Source: UA16 sp042095135 (GTDB lineage: Bacteria > Bacteroidota > Bacteroidia > Flavobacteriales_D > Sanyastnellaceae). From it: a stretch of DNA of 31,898 nt. The position numbers and the translations under genes are program-made. The notes under the pieces are model-generated. The model did no database searches, had not been told where the DNA came from, and worked only from the letters and a program-made list of their open reading frames with translations. Numbering within the stretch: the first letter of the stretch is position 1; each line of letters opens with the position of its first letter. Positions 9,203-16,902 of this stretch are shown in pieces. The stretch is from NCBI GenBank assembly GCA_042095135.1, contig JBELBV010000029.1, positions 1-31,898 on the forward strand, written 5' to 3'.

Positions 9203-9792
9203 TGTCCACCCCGACGCGCATCGCCATACTCGCTTCCGGTTCGGGCAGCAACGCCGAGGCAATTCTTCGCTATTTCGATACTTCCGAAACGGTAGAAGTG
9301 GCCTTCGTGGGGTGCAATCGACCGGAGTCGCGATCCGGAATTTACAAGCGCACGCGTCGACTGGGCCTTGAAACCACGCGTTTTACAAAAGCGGAACTGC
9401 TCAATGGGAATCTGTTGCAGGCATTGCAAGCCAAGTCCATCGACTGGGTCGTCTTGGCGGGTTTCTTGATGCAAATCCCTGAGAGTCTCGTTCGTGCTTA
9501 CCGCGGGCGTATGCTGAATGTGCACCCGTCGCTGCTACCCGAATTCGGCGGAAAAGGGATGTACGGGATGCACGTCCACCGCGCGGTGCGGGAGGCCCAA
9601 GTAAAGGAGTCGGGCATGACCGTGCATTGGGTTACGGAAGCCTACGACGAGGGCGCTGTGGTGTTTCAAGCAGCCTGTGCTGTGGAGCCCCATGACACCC
9701 CTGAATCGTTGGCCAATCGCGTCATGGAATTGGAGCACATGTACTACCCTCAGGCCATTGCTGCGTGCATCGCCGATCAAACAACTGGTTGA
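9202..9792 (+). CDS. purN: Phosphoribosylglycinamide formyltransferase (GAR transformylase)
   Basis: This 196-residue cytoplasmic enzyme transfers a formyl group from 10-formyltetrahydrofolate to GAR in the third step of purine synthesis. The glycine-rich phosphate loop ASGSGSNAE is at residues 11-19. The catalytic set is in place: Asn106 and His108 in MLNVHPSLLP, and Asp149 in EAYDEGA. The ATG shares its A with the TGA of the DUF2723 gene, and the gene's own TGA overlaps the rnhA ATG in the same TGATG pattern. Length is normal. In Bacteroidota purN is often found next to rnhA (from memory), which supports the rnhA start chosen here. Confidence 0.96.
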   Translation: MSTPTRIAILASGSGSNAEAILRYFDTSETVEVAFVGCNRPESRSGIYKRTRRLGLETTRFTKAELLNGNLLQALQAKSIDWVVLAGFLMQIPESLVRAYRGRMLNVHPSLLPEFGGKGMYGMHVHRAVREAQVKESGMTVHWVTEAYDEGAVVFQAACAVEPHDTPESLANRVMELEHMYYPQAIAACIADQTTG

Positions 9793-10256
9793 TGGCACAC
9801 GTGATCATATACACTGATGGAGGCGCAAGTGGCAACCCGGGACCCGGTGGTTACGGGGCGTTGCTGATGTATGGTGAGCATGAGAAAGAAATGAGCGCAG
9901 GCTTCCGACTGACGACGAACAATCGCATGGAGCTGCTCGCCGTGATCGTGGCCCTTGAGGCCCTCAAGCGCCCTGGCCTGGACGTGCAGGTGTATTCGGA
10001 TTCCAAATACGTGGTGGACGCTGTAGAGAAAGGATGGGTCATGGGCTGGGAGCGGAAAAACTTCAAAGACAAGAAAAACCCTGATCTGTGGAAGCGTTTT
10101 CTAAAGGTGTACCGCAAGCACCGGGTTGCATTTCACTGGGTCAAAGGCCACGCCGGCAACCCTAACAACGAACGGGTGGATGCGCTGGCCGTCGCTGCTT
10201 ACCAAACGGGCAATTTGGGCGTGGATGAGGCTTACGAGTCCACGGGCAACGCATAA
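9792..10256 (+). CDS. rnhA: Ribonuclease HI
   Basis: This 154-residue enzyme cuts the RNA strand of RNA-DNA hybrids, removing primers and R-loops. The four acidic catalytic residues are visible: Asp9 in YTDGGA, Glu47 in NNRMEL, Asp70 in YSDSKYV and an Asp in NERVDALA. The start at 9792 was chosen because it gives the family-standard N terminus (MAHVIIYTDGG) and overlaps the purN stop in a TGATG. An upstream in-frame ATG at 9765 would add nine residues inside purN without family support. Confidence 0.96.
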   Translation: MAHVIIYTDGGASGNPGPGGYGALLMYGEHEKEMSAGFRLTTNNRMELLAVIVALEALKRPGLDVQVYSDSKYVVDAVEKGWVMGWERKNFKDKKNPDLWKRFLKVYRKHRVAFHWVKGHAGNPNNERVDALAVAAYQTGNLGVDEAYESTGNA

Positions 10257-10294
10257 CCCGGCGGATTGTACACGGTTCTTGGCGGGCAAGGGCG

Positions 10295-10302
10295 TATCTT
10301 TG
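10295..10302 (+). promoter_or_regulatory. Bacteroidota-type -7 promoter element before the acyl-CoA dehydrogenase gene
   Basis: TATCTTTG at this position matches the TAnnTTTG -7 element used by the primary sigma factor of Bacteroidota, 28 bases before the ATG at 10330. The upstream TTG that should lie about 19-23 bases away is poorly placed: the nearest are 13 bases (10279-10281) and 26 bases (10266-10268) upstream. This is therefore a likely but weaker promoter than the one at 16806-16835. Confidence 0.5.
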
Positions 10303-10329
10303 CAGAGCTAACGCAATACCGATAGAGCC

Positions 10330-11508
10330 ATGCGAACGGACCTTTACCAAGGACACGACTACTACCTGTTGGACGAGCTGTTGACGGAGGAGCACAAGTT
10401 GATCCGTGAGACCGCCCGCGAGTGGGTAAAAAAGGAGGTCAGCCCCATCATCGAAGAGGCGGCTGAGAAATGCGAGTTCCCCAGGCATCTGCTCCCTGGA
10501 CTCGGTGAAATCGGTGCCTTTGGCCCGTACATCCCAGCGGAATACGGCGGCCCGGGCCTTGATCAAATCAGCTACGGCATCATCATGCAAGAACTCGAGC
10601 GTTGCGACAGCGGATTGCGCTCAACCGCATCGGTTCAAAGCAGCTTGGTGATGTACCCCATCTGGCGCTACGGCACGGAAGAGCAGAAGCAAAAGTACCT
10701 GCCTAAGTTGGCGACGGGTGAGATGATGGGCTGCTTCGGCTTGACTGAGCCAGACCACGGATCCAACCCCGGCGGAATGACAACCAACTTCAAAGAAGAC
10801 GGTGACGATGTCATCCTCAACGGCGCGAAGATGTGGATTTCAAATGCACCATTCGCCGACATTGCCGTCGTGTGGGCCAAGAACGAAGCAGGCCGCATAC
10901 AAGGCATCGTCGTGGAGCGTGGCATGGAAGGGTTCAGCACGCCAACCATGCACGGGAAGTGGAGCCTGCGTGCTTCCGATACCGGTGAGTTGATTTTCGA
11001 CAACGTACGCGTGCCCAAGGCGAATATTCTGCCCGGCCGCGATGGCCTCGGTGCACCACTCAGCTGCCTGGACTCAGCGCGTTATGGCATCGCCTGGGGC
11101 GCCATCGGTGCAGCTTTGGATTGCTACGACACGGCGCTTCGCTATTCGAAGGAGCGCATCCAGTTTGACCGTCCCATTGGGCAATTCCAGTTGCAGCAGA
11201 AGAAGTTGGCGGAAATGATAACGGAAATCACGAAAGCCCAATTGTTGACCTTCCGTCTCGGTCAATTGCGCGATGAAGGCAAGGCCACCTCAGCCCAGAT
11301 TTCGATGGCTAAGCGCAACAACGTGGACATGGCGTTGATCGTAGCCCGTGACGCGCGGCAAATGCTTGGCGGCATGGGCATTACCGGCGAGTACCCGATC
11401 ATGCGCCACATGATGAACCTCGAGTCGGTCGTCACGTACGAGGGTACCCATGATGTTCACCTGCTCATCACAGGCTTGGACGTGACCGGCTTGAATGCCT
11501 TCGTCTAA
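10330..11508 (+). CDS. gcdH: Acyl-CoA dehydrogenase, glutaryl-CoA dehydrogenase-like
   Basis: This 392-residue FAD enzyme oxidises an acyl-CoA and passes electrons to electron-transfer flavoprotein. The family signatures are CFGLTEPDHGS (flavin and substrate contact), ARYGIAWG, KRNN and YEGTHD with the catalytic base at Glu371. The combination of YGIAWG, KRNN and the Glu position just before GTHD is that of glutaryl-CoA dehydrogenase rather than of short- or medium-chain enzymes. The substrate would be glutaryl-CoA from lysine or tryptophan breakdown, with decarboxylation to crotonyl-CoA. It has its own promoter-like element and stops 13 bases from the convergent amidase gene, with no obvious terminator between. 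Substrate choice is inferred from sequence only. Confidence 0.88.
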   Translation: MRTDLYQGHDYYLLDELLTEEHKLIRETAREWVKKEVSPIIEEAAEKCEFPRHLLPGLGEIGAFGPYIPAEYGGPGLDQISYGIIMQELERCDSGLRSTASVQSSLVMYPIWRYGTEEQKQKYLPKLATGEMMGCFGLTEPDHGSNPGGMTTNFKEDGDDVILNGAKMWISNAPFADIAVVWAKNEAGRIQGIVVERGMEGFSTPTMHGKWSLRASDTGELIFDNVRVPKANILPGRDGLGAPLSCLDSARYGIAWGAIGAALDCYDTALRYSKERIQFDRPIGQFQLQQKKLAEMITEITKAQLLTFRLGQLRDEGKATSAQISMAKRNNVDMALIVARDARQMLGGMGITGEYPIMRHMMNLESVVTYEGTHDVHLLITGLDVTGLNAFV

Positions 11509-11521
11509 TTCTAAACGGGGA

Positions 11522-12352
11522 TCATATCAGCTTGAAGGGGTCGGCGTCGCCGAGTACTGGGAATTTCGCGCGGTACCGATTGAGCGCTGCTCTGTCCCAC
11601 GTGCCTTGGATCCATCCAGCCGCATCCGGATCGAGATCGGCTTGGGTTTGACCATAAGGGTCGATGAGTGCACTGCCCCCTGAATGTTCAATGCCCTTTC
11701 CGTCGACGCCCACACGGTTGACTCCGACAACGTAGCATTGGTTCTCGATGGCGCGCGCGACCAATAAACTCGACCACGCATTCGCCCGCGCTTCTGGCCA
11801 ATTGGCAACGTACACGGCAGCATCGTATCGGTCTTCACTTCGATTGCGGCTGAAAACAGGGAAGCGCAGGTCGTAGCAGATTTGCAGGAGGATGCGCCAA
11901 CCCCGCCATTCGACAATCAACCGGTTTTCGCCCGGGCCATAGGCTGTATCTTCTCCGGCGAAGGTGAACAGATGACGTTTGTCGTAGCATGCTACCGGTC
12001 CGCTGGGTGGGACAAAAAAGCACCGGTTCACCGGATGGGCGAGCGCTTCGTCCCGGCATGATAAGCTTCCGACGACTGCGGCATCCCGCTCACGGGCCCA
12101 CCTTCTCATCTCCGCGAGGGGGGCGGGCCAAGCGGCCTCGTCTCCCTGCCAACCCCTAGGAAGTATGCACGCTTGGGATTGTGGATCCATGGTGAAGCCG
12201 GTGGCCCACATCTCGGGGAGAACGATGAGGTCGTACGGCCCTTCGAGGCCGTCAACCTGCCGACTGATGACTTCGCCATTGGCGGTCGGATTTTCCCAGG
12301 CAAGTTGGGTTTGAAGCGCGGCGACGCGCAAATGGGGGGCGCTGTGGTTCAT
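11522..12352 (-). CDS. yafV: Nitrilase-superfamily omega-amidase (YafV-like)
   Basis: This 276-residue carbon-nitrogen hydrolase has the full nitrilase triad: Glu47 in LPEMWATGF, Lys125 in YDKRHLF and Cys159 in QICYDLRFP. The EMWATGF context is typical of the YafV/Nit2 omega-amidase branch, which hydrolyses alpha-ketoglutaramate and related keto-acid amides left by glutamine-dependent transamination. Its ATG overlaps the stop of the upstream methionine aminotransferase gene by four bases (ATGA). This pairing of a glutamine-using aminotransferase with an omega-amidase makes chemical sense: the amidase pulls the transamination forward. Substrate preference is inferred from family and context. 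Confidence 0.88.
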   Translation of the reverse strand: MNHSAPHLRVAALQTQLAWENPTANGEVISRQVDGLEGPYDLIVLPEMWATGFTMDPQSQACILPRGWQGDEAAWPAPLAEMRRWARERDAAVVGSLSCRDEALAHPVNRCFFVPPSGPVACYDKRHLFTFAGEDTAYGPGENRLIVEWRGWRILLQICYDLRFPVFSRNRSEDRYDAAVYVANWPEARANAWSSLLVARAIENQCYVVGVNRVGVDGKGIEHSGGSALIDPYGQTQADLDPDAAGWIQGTWDRAALNRYRAKFPVLGDADPFKLI

Positions 12353-13524
12353 CCGTTTGAAATGTTGAGCAAACGCTCGATGCCCTGATCGATGGTGTCG
12401 TCGTTCTTGGCAAAGCAGATGCGGACCAAATTTGAATCGCCGCCGCCAGTGGGATAGAATGGCGAAAGCGGGATGAGGGCCAATCCATTCTCACGGGAAC
12501 ACCAGTCGGCCGTCGTTGTCCGGTCATCGCGGTCATCGAATGCCCCGTAGCCCAACAATTGAAAATACCCGCCTTCTGCAGGTGATACGTGCCACGTGCT
12601 GCCCTTCAGGCCATGAATCAGCCGGTCGCGTTTGGATTGGTAGAAGGGGGCAAGCTCGGTGAGGTGGGCAGCGCCGACCTCGCTGTTCAAAAAGGCGGCA
12701 ATGCCCGCTTGGAAGGGTGCTCCAGTGGAGAATACATCGTATTGGTGAATCTTTCGAATTTCGAGCGTCAGGGCTTCAGGGGCCGTCGCGTACCCGATTT
12801 TCCAGCCGGTGCAATGCAGGATTTTGCCAAACGAAGCGAACACCAATGCGCGCTCCCGCAACCGCGGTTCATGGGTGACGCTCAGCACGTCGCGACCGTC
12901 GTGGTGCATCGGTCCATACACCTCGTCACTCAACACCAACGCATCGGTGCCCTCTACCAAATCTGCCAGCCCCTTCAAGTCCTTCCGGCTCCACGTTGAG
13001 CCGGTCGGGTTGTTGGGCACGTTGACAATCACCATACGCATCGATTCAGTCCAAGCTGCCTTCATGGCCGCTAAGTCCAACCGATGCGTGCCCGCCTGAA
13101 GCGGTACGCAAACCAAGTTGCCGCCCGCGAGCTCGACCGCCGGTTCGTACAGGTCATAACAAGGCGTGAGGACCATAACATCATCACCAGGATGGATCAG
13201 CGCTTGGATGGTGGCGAAGATGAGGGACGAAGCCCCGGCCCCAATCGTCACCTCGGTTTCGGGATGGTAGCAGACGCCGCTTTGCCGTTCCGCATTCGCG
13301 GCAATCCACTCCCGCAACCGGACATCGCCTGCCATGGGAGCGTACTGGTTGCGCCCTTCTGCCATCGCCGCTACAACGGCCTGCTGAAGGGGAAGTGGGG
13401 GCTGAAAATCGGGGAAACCTTGACTCATGTTCAGCGCTCCGTGGGCCTGCGCCATCGCACTCATCTCTGTGAAAATGGTGGTGCCCACGCGGGGCAACTT
13501 TGACGTCGAACTCACATTGCGCAT
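12349..13524 (-). CDS. ybdL: Methionine aminotransferase (YbdL-like, PLP-dependent)
   Basis: This 391-residue class I/II aminotransferase carries NNPTG (Asn171), SDEVY (Asp200) and the PLP lysine Lys234 in SFGKILHCTGWK. The SFGK...TGWK arrangement and the N-terminal MSQGFPDF resemble E. coli YbdL, a methionine/glutamine-preferring transaminase also called MtnE-like in some genomes. It could make methionine from its keto acid in methylthioadenosine salvage or degrade aromatic and sulphur amino acids. It is followed with a four-base overlap by an omega-amidase gene and lies 25 bases after porZ on the same strand. Kynurenine aminotransferases are close relatives and remain an alternative. Confidence 0.88.
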   Translation of the reverse strand: MRNVSSTSKLPRVGTTIFTEMSAMAQAHGALNMSQGFPDFQPPLPLQQAVVAAMAEGRNQYAPMAGDVRLREWIAANAERQSGVCYHPETEVTIGAGASSLIFATIQALIHPGDDVMVLTPCYDLYEPAVELAGGNLVCVPLQAGTHRLDLAAMKAAWTESMRMVIVNVPNNPTGSTWSRKDLKGLADLVEGTDALVLSDEVYGPMHHDGRDVLSVTHEPRLRERALVFASFGKILHCTGWKIGYATAPEALTLEIRKIHQYDVFSTGAPFQAGIAAFLNSEVGAAHLTELAPFYQSKRDRLIHGLKGSTWHVSPAEGGYFQLLGYGAFDDRDDRTTTADWCSRENGLALIPLSPFYPTGGGDSNLVRICFAKNDDTIDQGIERLLNISNG

Positions 13525-13549
13525 ACTCGCAAGTTAGTCCGCGCCCCGT

Positions 13550-16048
13550 TTACCGAGTAACGGCGAGTTTGGTCACGCCGGCCGACGCGCCGGTGGCATC
13601 CGTCGCGAAAACCATGTAGACGCCATAGGGGACCAATGCACCTGTGAAGTCGCGCGTATCCCAGACGGCCCTTCCGCCTTCGGATTGTACGCTAGCGACG
13701 GCACGACCGGAGAGGGTGGTGATGTGTACGGTCGAATTGAACGCTAAGCCCTCCACGGTGACCCAGCCTTCGAAGGAGGCCTCGACAGGGTTGGGGTACA
13801 CCCGGAGCGCGTCAATTTCTTGGACAAAATTGCTGGCGTCGCCGCGCCACCCCATCAGTCCGCGCTGCGTTCCGATGAGCACTTCACCGTTGCGGTGGTT
13901 CAGGGCGATGTCGGTGACTTGGTTGCTGAGCAAGGGGCTGTTGGCTGATGTGAAATGGGCCACCTGGTCGATGCCGTCGGGACTTAGCAAGTATGCTCCG
14001 GAGCTCTGCGTTCCAATCCACTTGCGGTTGCCACCGTCGATGCAGATCGTCTCCACGACTTCCGTTTCGAGCAAGAGTTGGTAATTGCCGTCTTGTTGAA
14101 TGAGGATTTGTGAAGCCACCGGGTTTTCGTAGCCGTCATCAAAGACTGCGCTGGGCAAGTAGATCACGCACGGCCCAGCGGCGGTTCCAATCCAAATCTC
14201 GCCGTCGAGGTCTTCCTCCAAGCAGTAGATGTCATCCGACGGCAGCTCTCCTTTCGCTGGGTCGGTGGTGAGGATGCGCCAATCGTCGTCTTGGGTGTCG
14301 CCGGGTGTTTGATTGGTATCATACACCAACACGCCTTGACCGCGCGGCATGACGCACCAGATGTACCCGTTGCGAGCCGCCAGCACGTCACCGAGCCAAC
14401 CCGTAATGCCCAAGGCGTCCCCCAACGCCATCGCGACGAAAGACCCATCGTTCAATCGGACGTGGAGTGGCGCGTCGGCATACGCATTGGTGAACCAGAG
14501 GTTTCCGAACCGGTCGAAGTCCACACCGCCAACGCCGACCCGTGGACTTCCACCAAAGTTCCCGAGTTCGAGGGTGCTATTGCTTTCGTTGTAAATGTCC
14601 ACCACCTCGCCATTTTGCACCTCAATCAAGCCCTCTTCCCAAGAGCCGAAGTAGGCGTGAAAAGGATTGGTGGGGTCAATACTCACAGCCATTGGATCGT
14701 TGATGCCAGCGAGGTCATTCACTCCTGCTTGGTTGGGGATCCAGTTCCAGCGCATGCCACTCATGCCGTAGAAGCCGTGCTTGTGATACATGCTTGTCCA
14801 CGTTTCGTCGATGCCTCCGGAAGCCACCCAAATCTGGTCGTTCCATGCGTCGACGTTGCGCACCAAAGCCACGGGAGGGCCTTCAGGACTCCAATGGGCA
14901 TCGGCTTCACCCCCAGAAACATCCATCCTGAGCAGGCCCTGCTCGAAATTGGCAATCAAGAGGTCACCAAATTCCACGAACCCCACGTCACCCATTACGT
15001 CCACAGCGTGTCGGTACACCATGTCGCGCACCCGCAGGGGCACGCCGTCCGCCGCATAATCCAATTGAATTTCTTCCCAATCAGCATTGAATTGGCGGAT
15101 GGATTGGTGGTCGGCAATGGCGATGCGCCAGTCGATTGGATCGTCGCTGATGCTGCCCGATGCGATGGCGAGCACTTGGACACTTTCTGACGCTTCAAAC
15201 GGTTCCCACAATCCGTCCATGCGCAGCCACAATTCGTCAGGCGCAGCGGTTTCGCTGGTTTTCCGGTGGAGGAGAATGTGACCGTTAGGCGCGAATTCCA
15301 CATGAGCGTAATTGCCGGTTTCGAGCGGAATATCCTCCCATCGGCTCCAAGCGTCAGGAGAACTCAAAAACGGATGATCCACAGGCGCCTCAAAAACGCC
15401 AGCATCTGTCCAGACGATGTAACGATTGTTGTGGACGGAGATGCCGTGGCAACGGCGCAGCACTTGCTGACCTTCCAGGTACCAGGTGTCCCGAACGTCG
15501 AGTTCGCGCAAGTGAATGGCAACTACACCAAAGGCGGTGGTGGCGATGAGAAGGTCTGAATCGAGCGCACCAAAAATTTCCAAGCTCAGGATGGACTTGT
15601 CGCCGATGAGGTTGCTTTGTTCGATGTCGCGCAACGTGTACAACCAGTTGCCTGTGTTGGAGAAGAAATCGATGCTGCCTGAAGCCTGTCCGACGATGAG
15701 CATCTCTCCGGTTGGGTCCCACGCTAATGCGGTAGGCTGGCTTCCGCTCATGCCACGGACGGTGGAAATTCGCTCCACCACATCGGTGCGCTCGTCCAAG
15801 GTGAACACCGCGTGCTCGGTTCGGACGGCCCAAATGCCTGTGTCCAAGGCCGTTCCGCAATGGACCAATTCCTCAGTTTGGTGGTAGGGCAGGTAGTCAG
15901 TCCACGTACCTACAGGGCGGTTTTCTTGGATATCCGCTGTCTCCGTGCCTTGCGCAGACACTCCGCCGGTGTGCATCAGGACTGCAGCAATCGCGGTCAG
16001 CGTGCGGTTCAGGAGGAGTTTAGGAGTGAGCATGGGTGTCCTACGCAT
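13550..16048 (-). CDS. porZ: Type IX secretion system protein PorZ
   Basis: This is a secreted beta-propeller protein of 832 residues. PorZ is a component of the T9SS attachment complex that, in Porphyromonas gingivalis, delivers anionic LPS to the PorU sortase at the cell surface. The N-terminal PorZ signature is clear: WTDYLPYHQT, RISTVRGMS, GSIDFF, a TLRDI...LIGDKSI stretch and TTAFGVVAI. A signal peptide precedes it (cut after VSAQ). Residues about 750-832 resemble a T9SS C-terminal domain (VYPNPVEAS first). The start at 16048 is an ATG giving a good signal peptide; the longer frame to 16057 opens with TTG. The gene follows the AlbA_2 gene by 30 bases on the same strand. Confidence 0.9.
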   Translation of the reverse strand: MRRTPMLTPKLLLNRTLTAIAAVLMHTGGVSAQGTETADIQENRPVGTWTDYLPYHQTEELVHCGTALDTGIWAVRTEHAVFTLDERTDVVERISTVRGMSGSQPTALAWDPTGEMLIVGQASGSIDFFSNTGNWLYTLRDIEQSNLIGDKSILSLEIFGALDSDLLIATTAFGVVAIHLRELDVRDTWYLEGQQVLRRCHGISVHNNRYIVWTDAGVFEAPVDHPFLSSPDAWSRWEDIPLETGNYAHVEFAPNGHILLHRKTSETAAPDELWLRMDGLWEPFEASESVQVLAIASGSISDDPIDWRIAIADHQSIRQFNADWEEIQLDYAADGVPLRVRDMVYRHAVDVMGDVGFVEFGDLLIANFEQGLLRMDVSGGEADAHWSPEGPPVALVRNVDAWNDQIWVASGGIDETWTSMYHKHGFYGMSGMRWNWIPNQAGVNDLAGINDPMAVSIDPTNPFHAYFGSWEEGLIEVQNGEVVDIYNESNSTLELGNFGGSPRVGVGGVDFDRFGNLWFTNAYADAPLHVRLNDGSFVAMALGDALGITGWLGDVLAARNGYIWCVMPRGQGVLVYDTNQTPGDTQDDDWRILTTDPAKGELPSDDIYCLEEDLDGEIWIGTAAGPCVIYLPSAVFDDGYENPVASQILIQQDGNYQLLLETEVVETICIDGGNRKWIGTQSSGAYLLSPDGIDQVAHFTSANSPLLSNQVTDIALNHRNGEVLIGTQRGLMGWRGDASNFVQEIDALRVYPNPVEASFEGWVTVEGLAFNSTVHITTLSGRAVASVQSEGGRAVWDTRDFTGALVPYGVYMVFATDATGASAGVTKLAVTR

Positions 16049-16078
16049 ACGCGTCAAAGTTCGGAATATTGTCGGGGG

Positions 16079-16768
16079 TCATGAATAATTTTTCCATCGG
16101 AATTGCTCGGGGCCACGGGTTTCCAACTCGTCCAGTGCGGAGGCATCGGCCAGCTGGTAAACCAACCCTCGCTCGCCGCGCTCCCATTCGATGATGTTCC
16201 ATACGATGAGCAGGCACAACAAGTCTTCCGCCTCTTCGTAGCGCAACCGCGCCATCCGTGCGACTTGCTGAAACCGCAGTTGCCGACCGTCGCGCCACGC
16301 GTTGAACAGCTTTCCGATGAACTGGTTGTACCGGAATTCGGACCGTTCCATGCGCATTTCGTATTGCCACACCTTGACTTGTACCGGGCTGGCGCGATGG
16401 ATGCGGTCCTCCCTGCGCAAGTAGGCTTGCCATTTGCCGTTATCGTCTTCACAGAAATGTGGGCGGCTAGCGGAACGGGGGATCTGGACTTCCAGCACTG
16501 AACACCCTTCAACCTTCCATACTTGTACATCGAACGGAATAGCCGGCTTGCAATGAGATTGGCAAGCCAAGTCAATCATGTGGTACTCCTCTTCTTGGTT
16601 GACGCCGGTTACAGCCCCGTTGTCCTTCACGCCGATGAGGAGTCGTCCGCCATCGGTGTTGGCAAAGGCCACCATCGTACGCGCGATTTTGGCGGCATCG
16701 TCGATGCGCATTTTGAAGTCCTGAGTCTGGTGCTCCCCTTCCTCGATCATTTGCTGCACGTAGGACAT
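16079..16768 (-). CDS. AlbA_2 (Schlafen-type) putative ATP-binding/DNA-binding protein
   Basis: This 229-residue protein has an N-terminal AlbA_2 domain: TQDFK near residues 15-19, then AFANTDGGRLLIGV with DNG at about 34-51, and a YLRREDRIHRAS strand-helix around 115-127. The C-terminal half is helical and may form a winged helix (RFQQVARMARLRYEEAE). Members are annotated as ATP-binding or transcription-regulator-like proteins, with little functional proof in Bacteroidota. It heads a minus-strand run continuing into porZ, and its start is 60 bases from the divergent rimP promoter. A regulatory role is possible but unproven. Confidence 0.8.
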   Translation of the reverse strand: MSYVQQMIEEGEHQTQDFKMRIDDAAKIARTMVAFANTDGGRLLIGVKDNGAVTGVNQEEEYHMIDLACQSHCKPAIPFDVQVWKVEGCSVLEVQIPRSASRPHFCEDDNGKWQAYLRREDRIHRASPVQVKVWQYEMRMERSEFRYNQFIGKLFNAWRDGRQLRFQQVARMARLRYEEAEDLLCLLIVWNIIEWERGERGLVYQLADASALDELETRGPEQFRWKNYS

Positions 16769-16805
16769 GGTAGGCTAAGTTAGTATGCCAACCCGGTTTG
16801 GCGCG

Positions 16806-16835
16806 TTGAAGTTCTAAGGGAATGGTGTATCTTTG
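16806..16835 (+). promoter_or_regulatory. Promoter of the rimP-nusA-infB operon
   Basis: TTG at 16806-16808 and TATCTTTG at 16828-16835 are separated by 19 bases, an excellent match to the Bacteroidota primary-sigma consensus (TTG-N19-TAnnTTTG). Transcription should begin around 16840-16845, giving a leader of about 60 bases before the rimP ATG at 16903. The match is from pattern alone; no start-site data exist here. Confidence 0.8.
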
Positions 16836-16862
16836 CCCCGACTAATTGAGAACGAAAACGCT

Positions 16863-16888
16863 GAGGGGTACACACCCCTCTTTTTTTT
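16863..16888 (+). terminator. Terminator-shaped hairpin in the rimP leader (putative attenuator)
   Basis: A perfect 7-bp stem (GAGGGGT at 16863-16869 pairing with ACCCCTC at 16874-16880) with an ACAC loop is followed at once by eight T residues (16881-16888). This is a textbook intrinsic terminator on the plus strand. It lies downstream of the rimP promoter and only 14 bases before the ATG. The gene to its left runs the other way, so it cannot be ending an upstream plus-strand gene. It is best read as a transcription attenuator. Confidence 0.75.
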
Positions 16889-16902
16889 CCTCTAAAAACG
16901 CC

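Noticed and set aside
11509..11521. Bidirectional terminator between gcdH and the amidase gene
   Set aside because: The gap is only 13 bases and shows no stem with a T-run on either strand.
14291..15190. 299-residue open frame on the plus strand inside porZ
   Set aside because: porZ on the other strand has clear family signatures over its whole length; the plus frame is His/Val-rich shadow coding with no domain.
16846..16902. TTG start extending RimP by 19 residues
   Set aside because: It would translate through the leader hairpin and T-run and has no counterpart in the RimP family.
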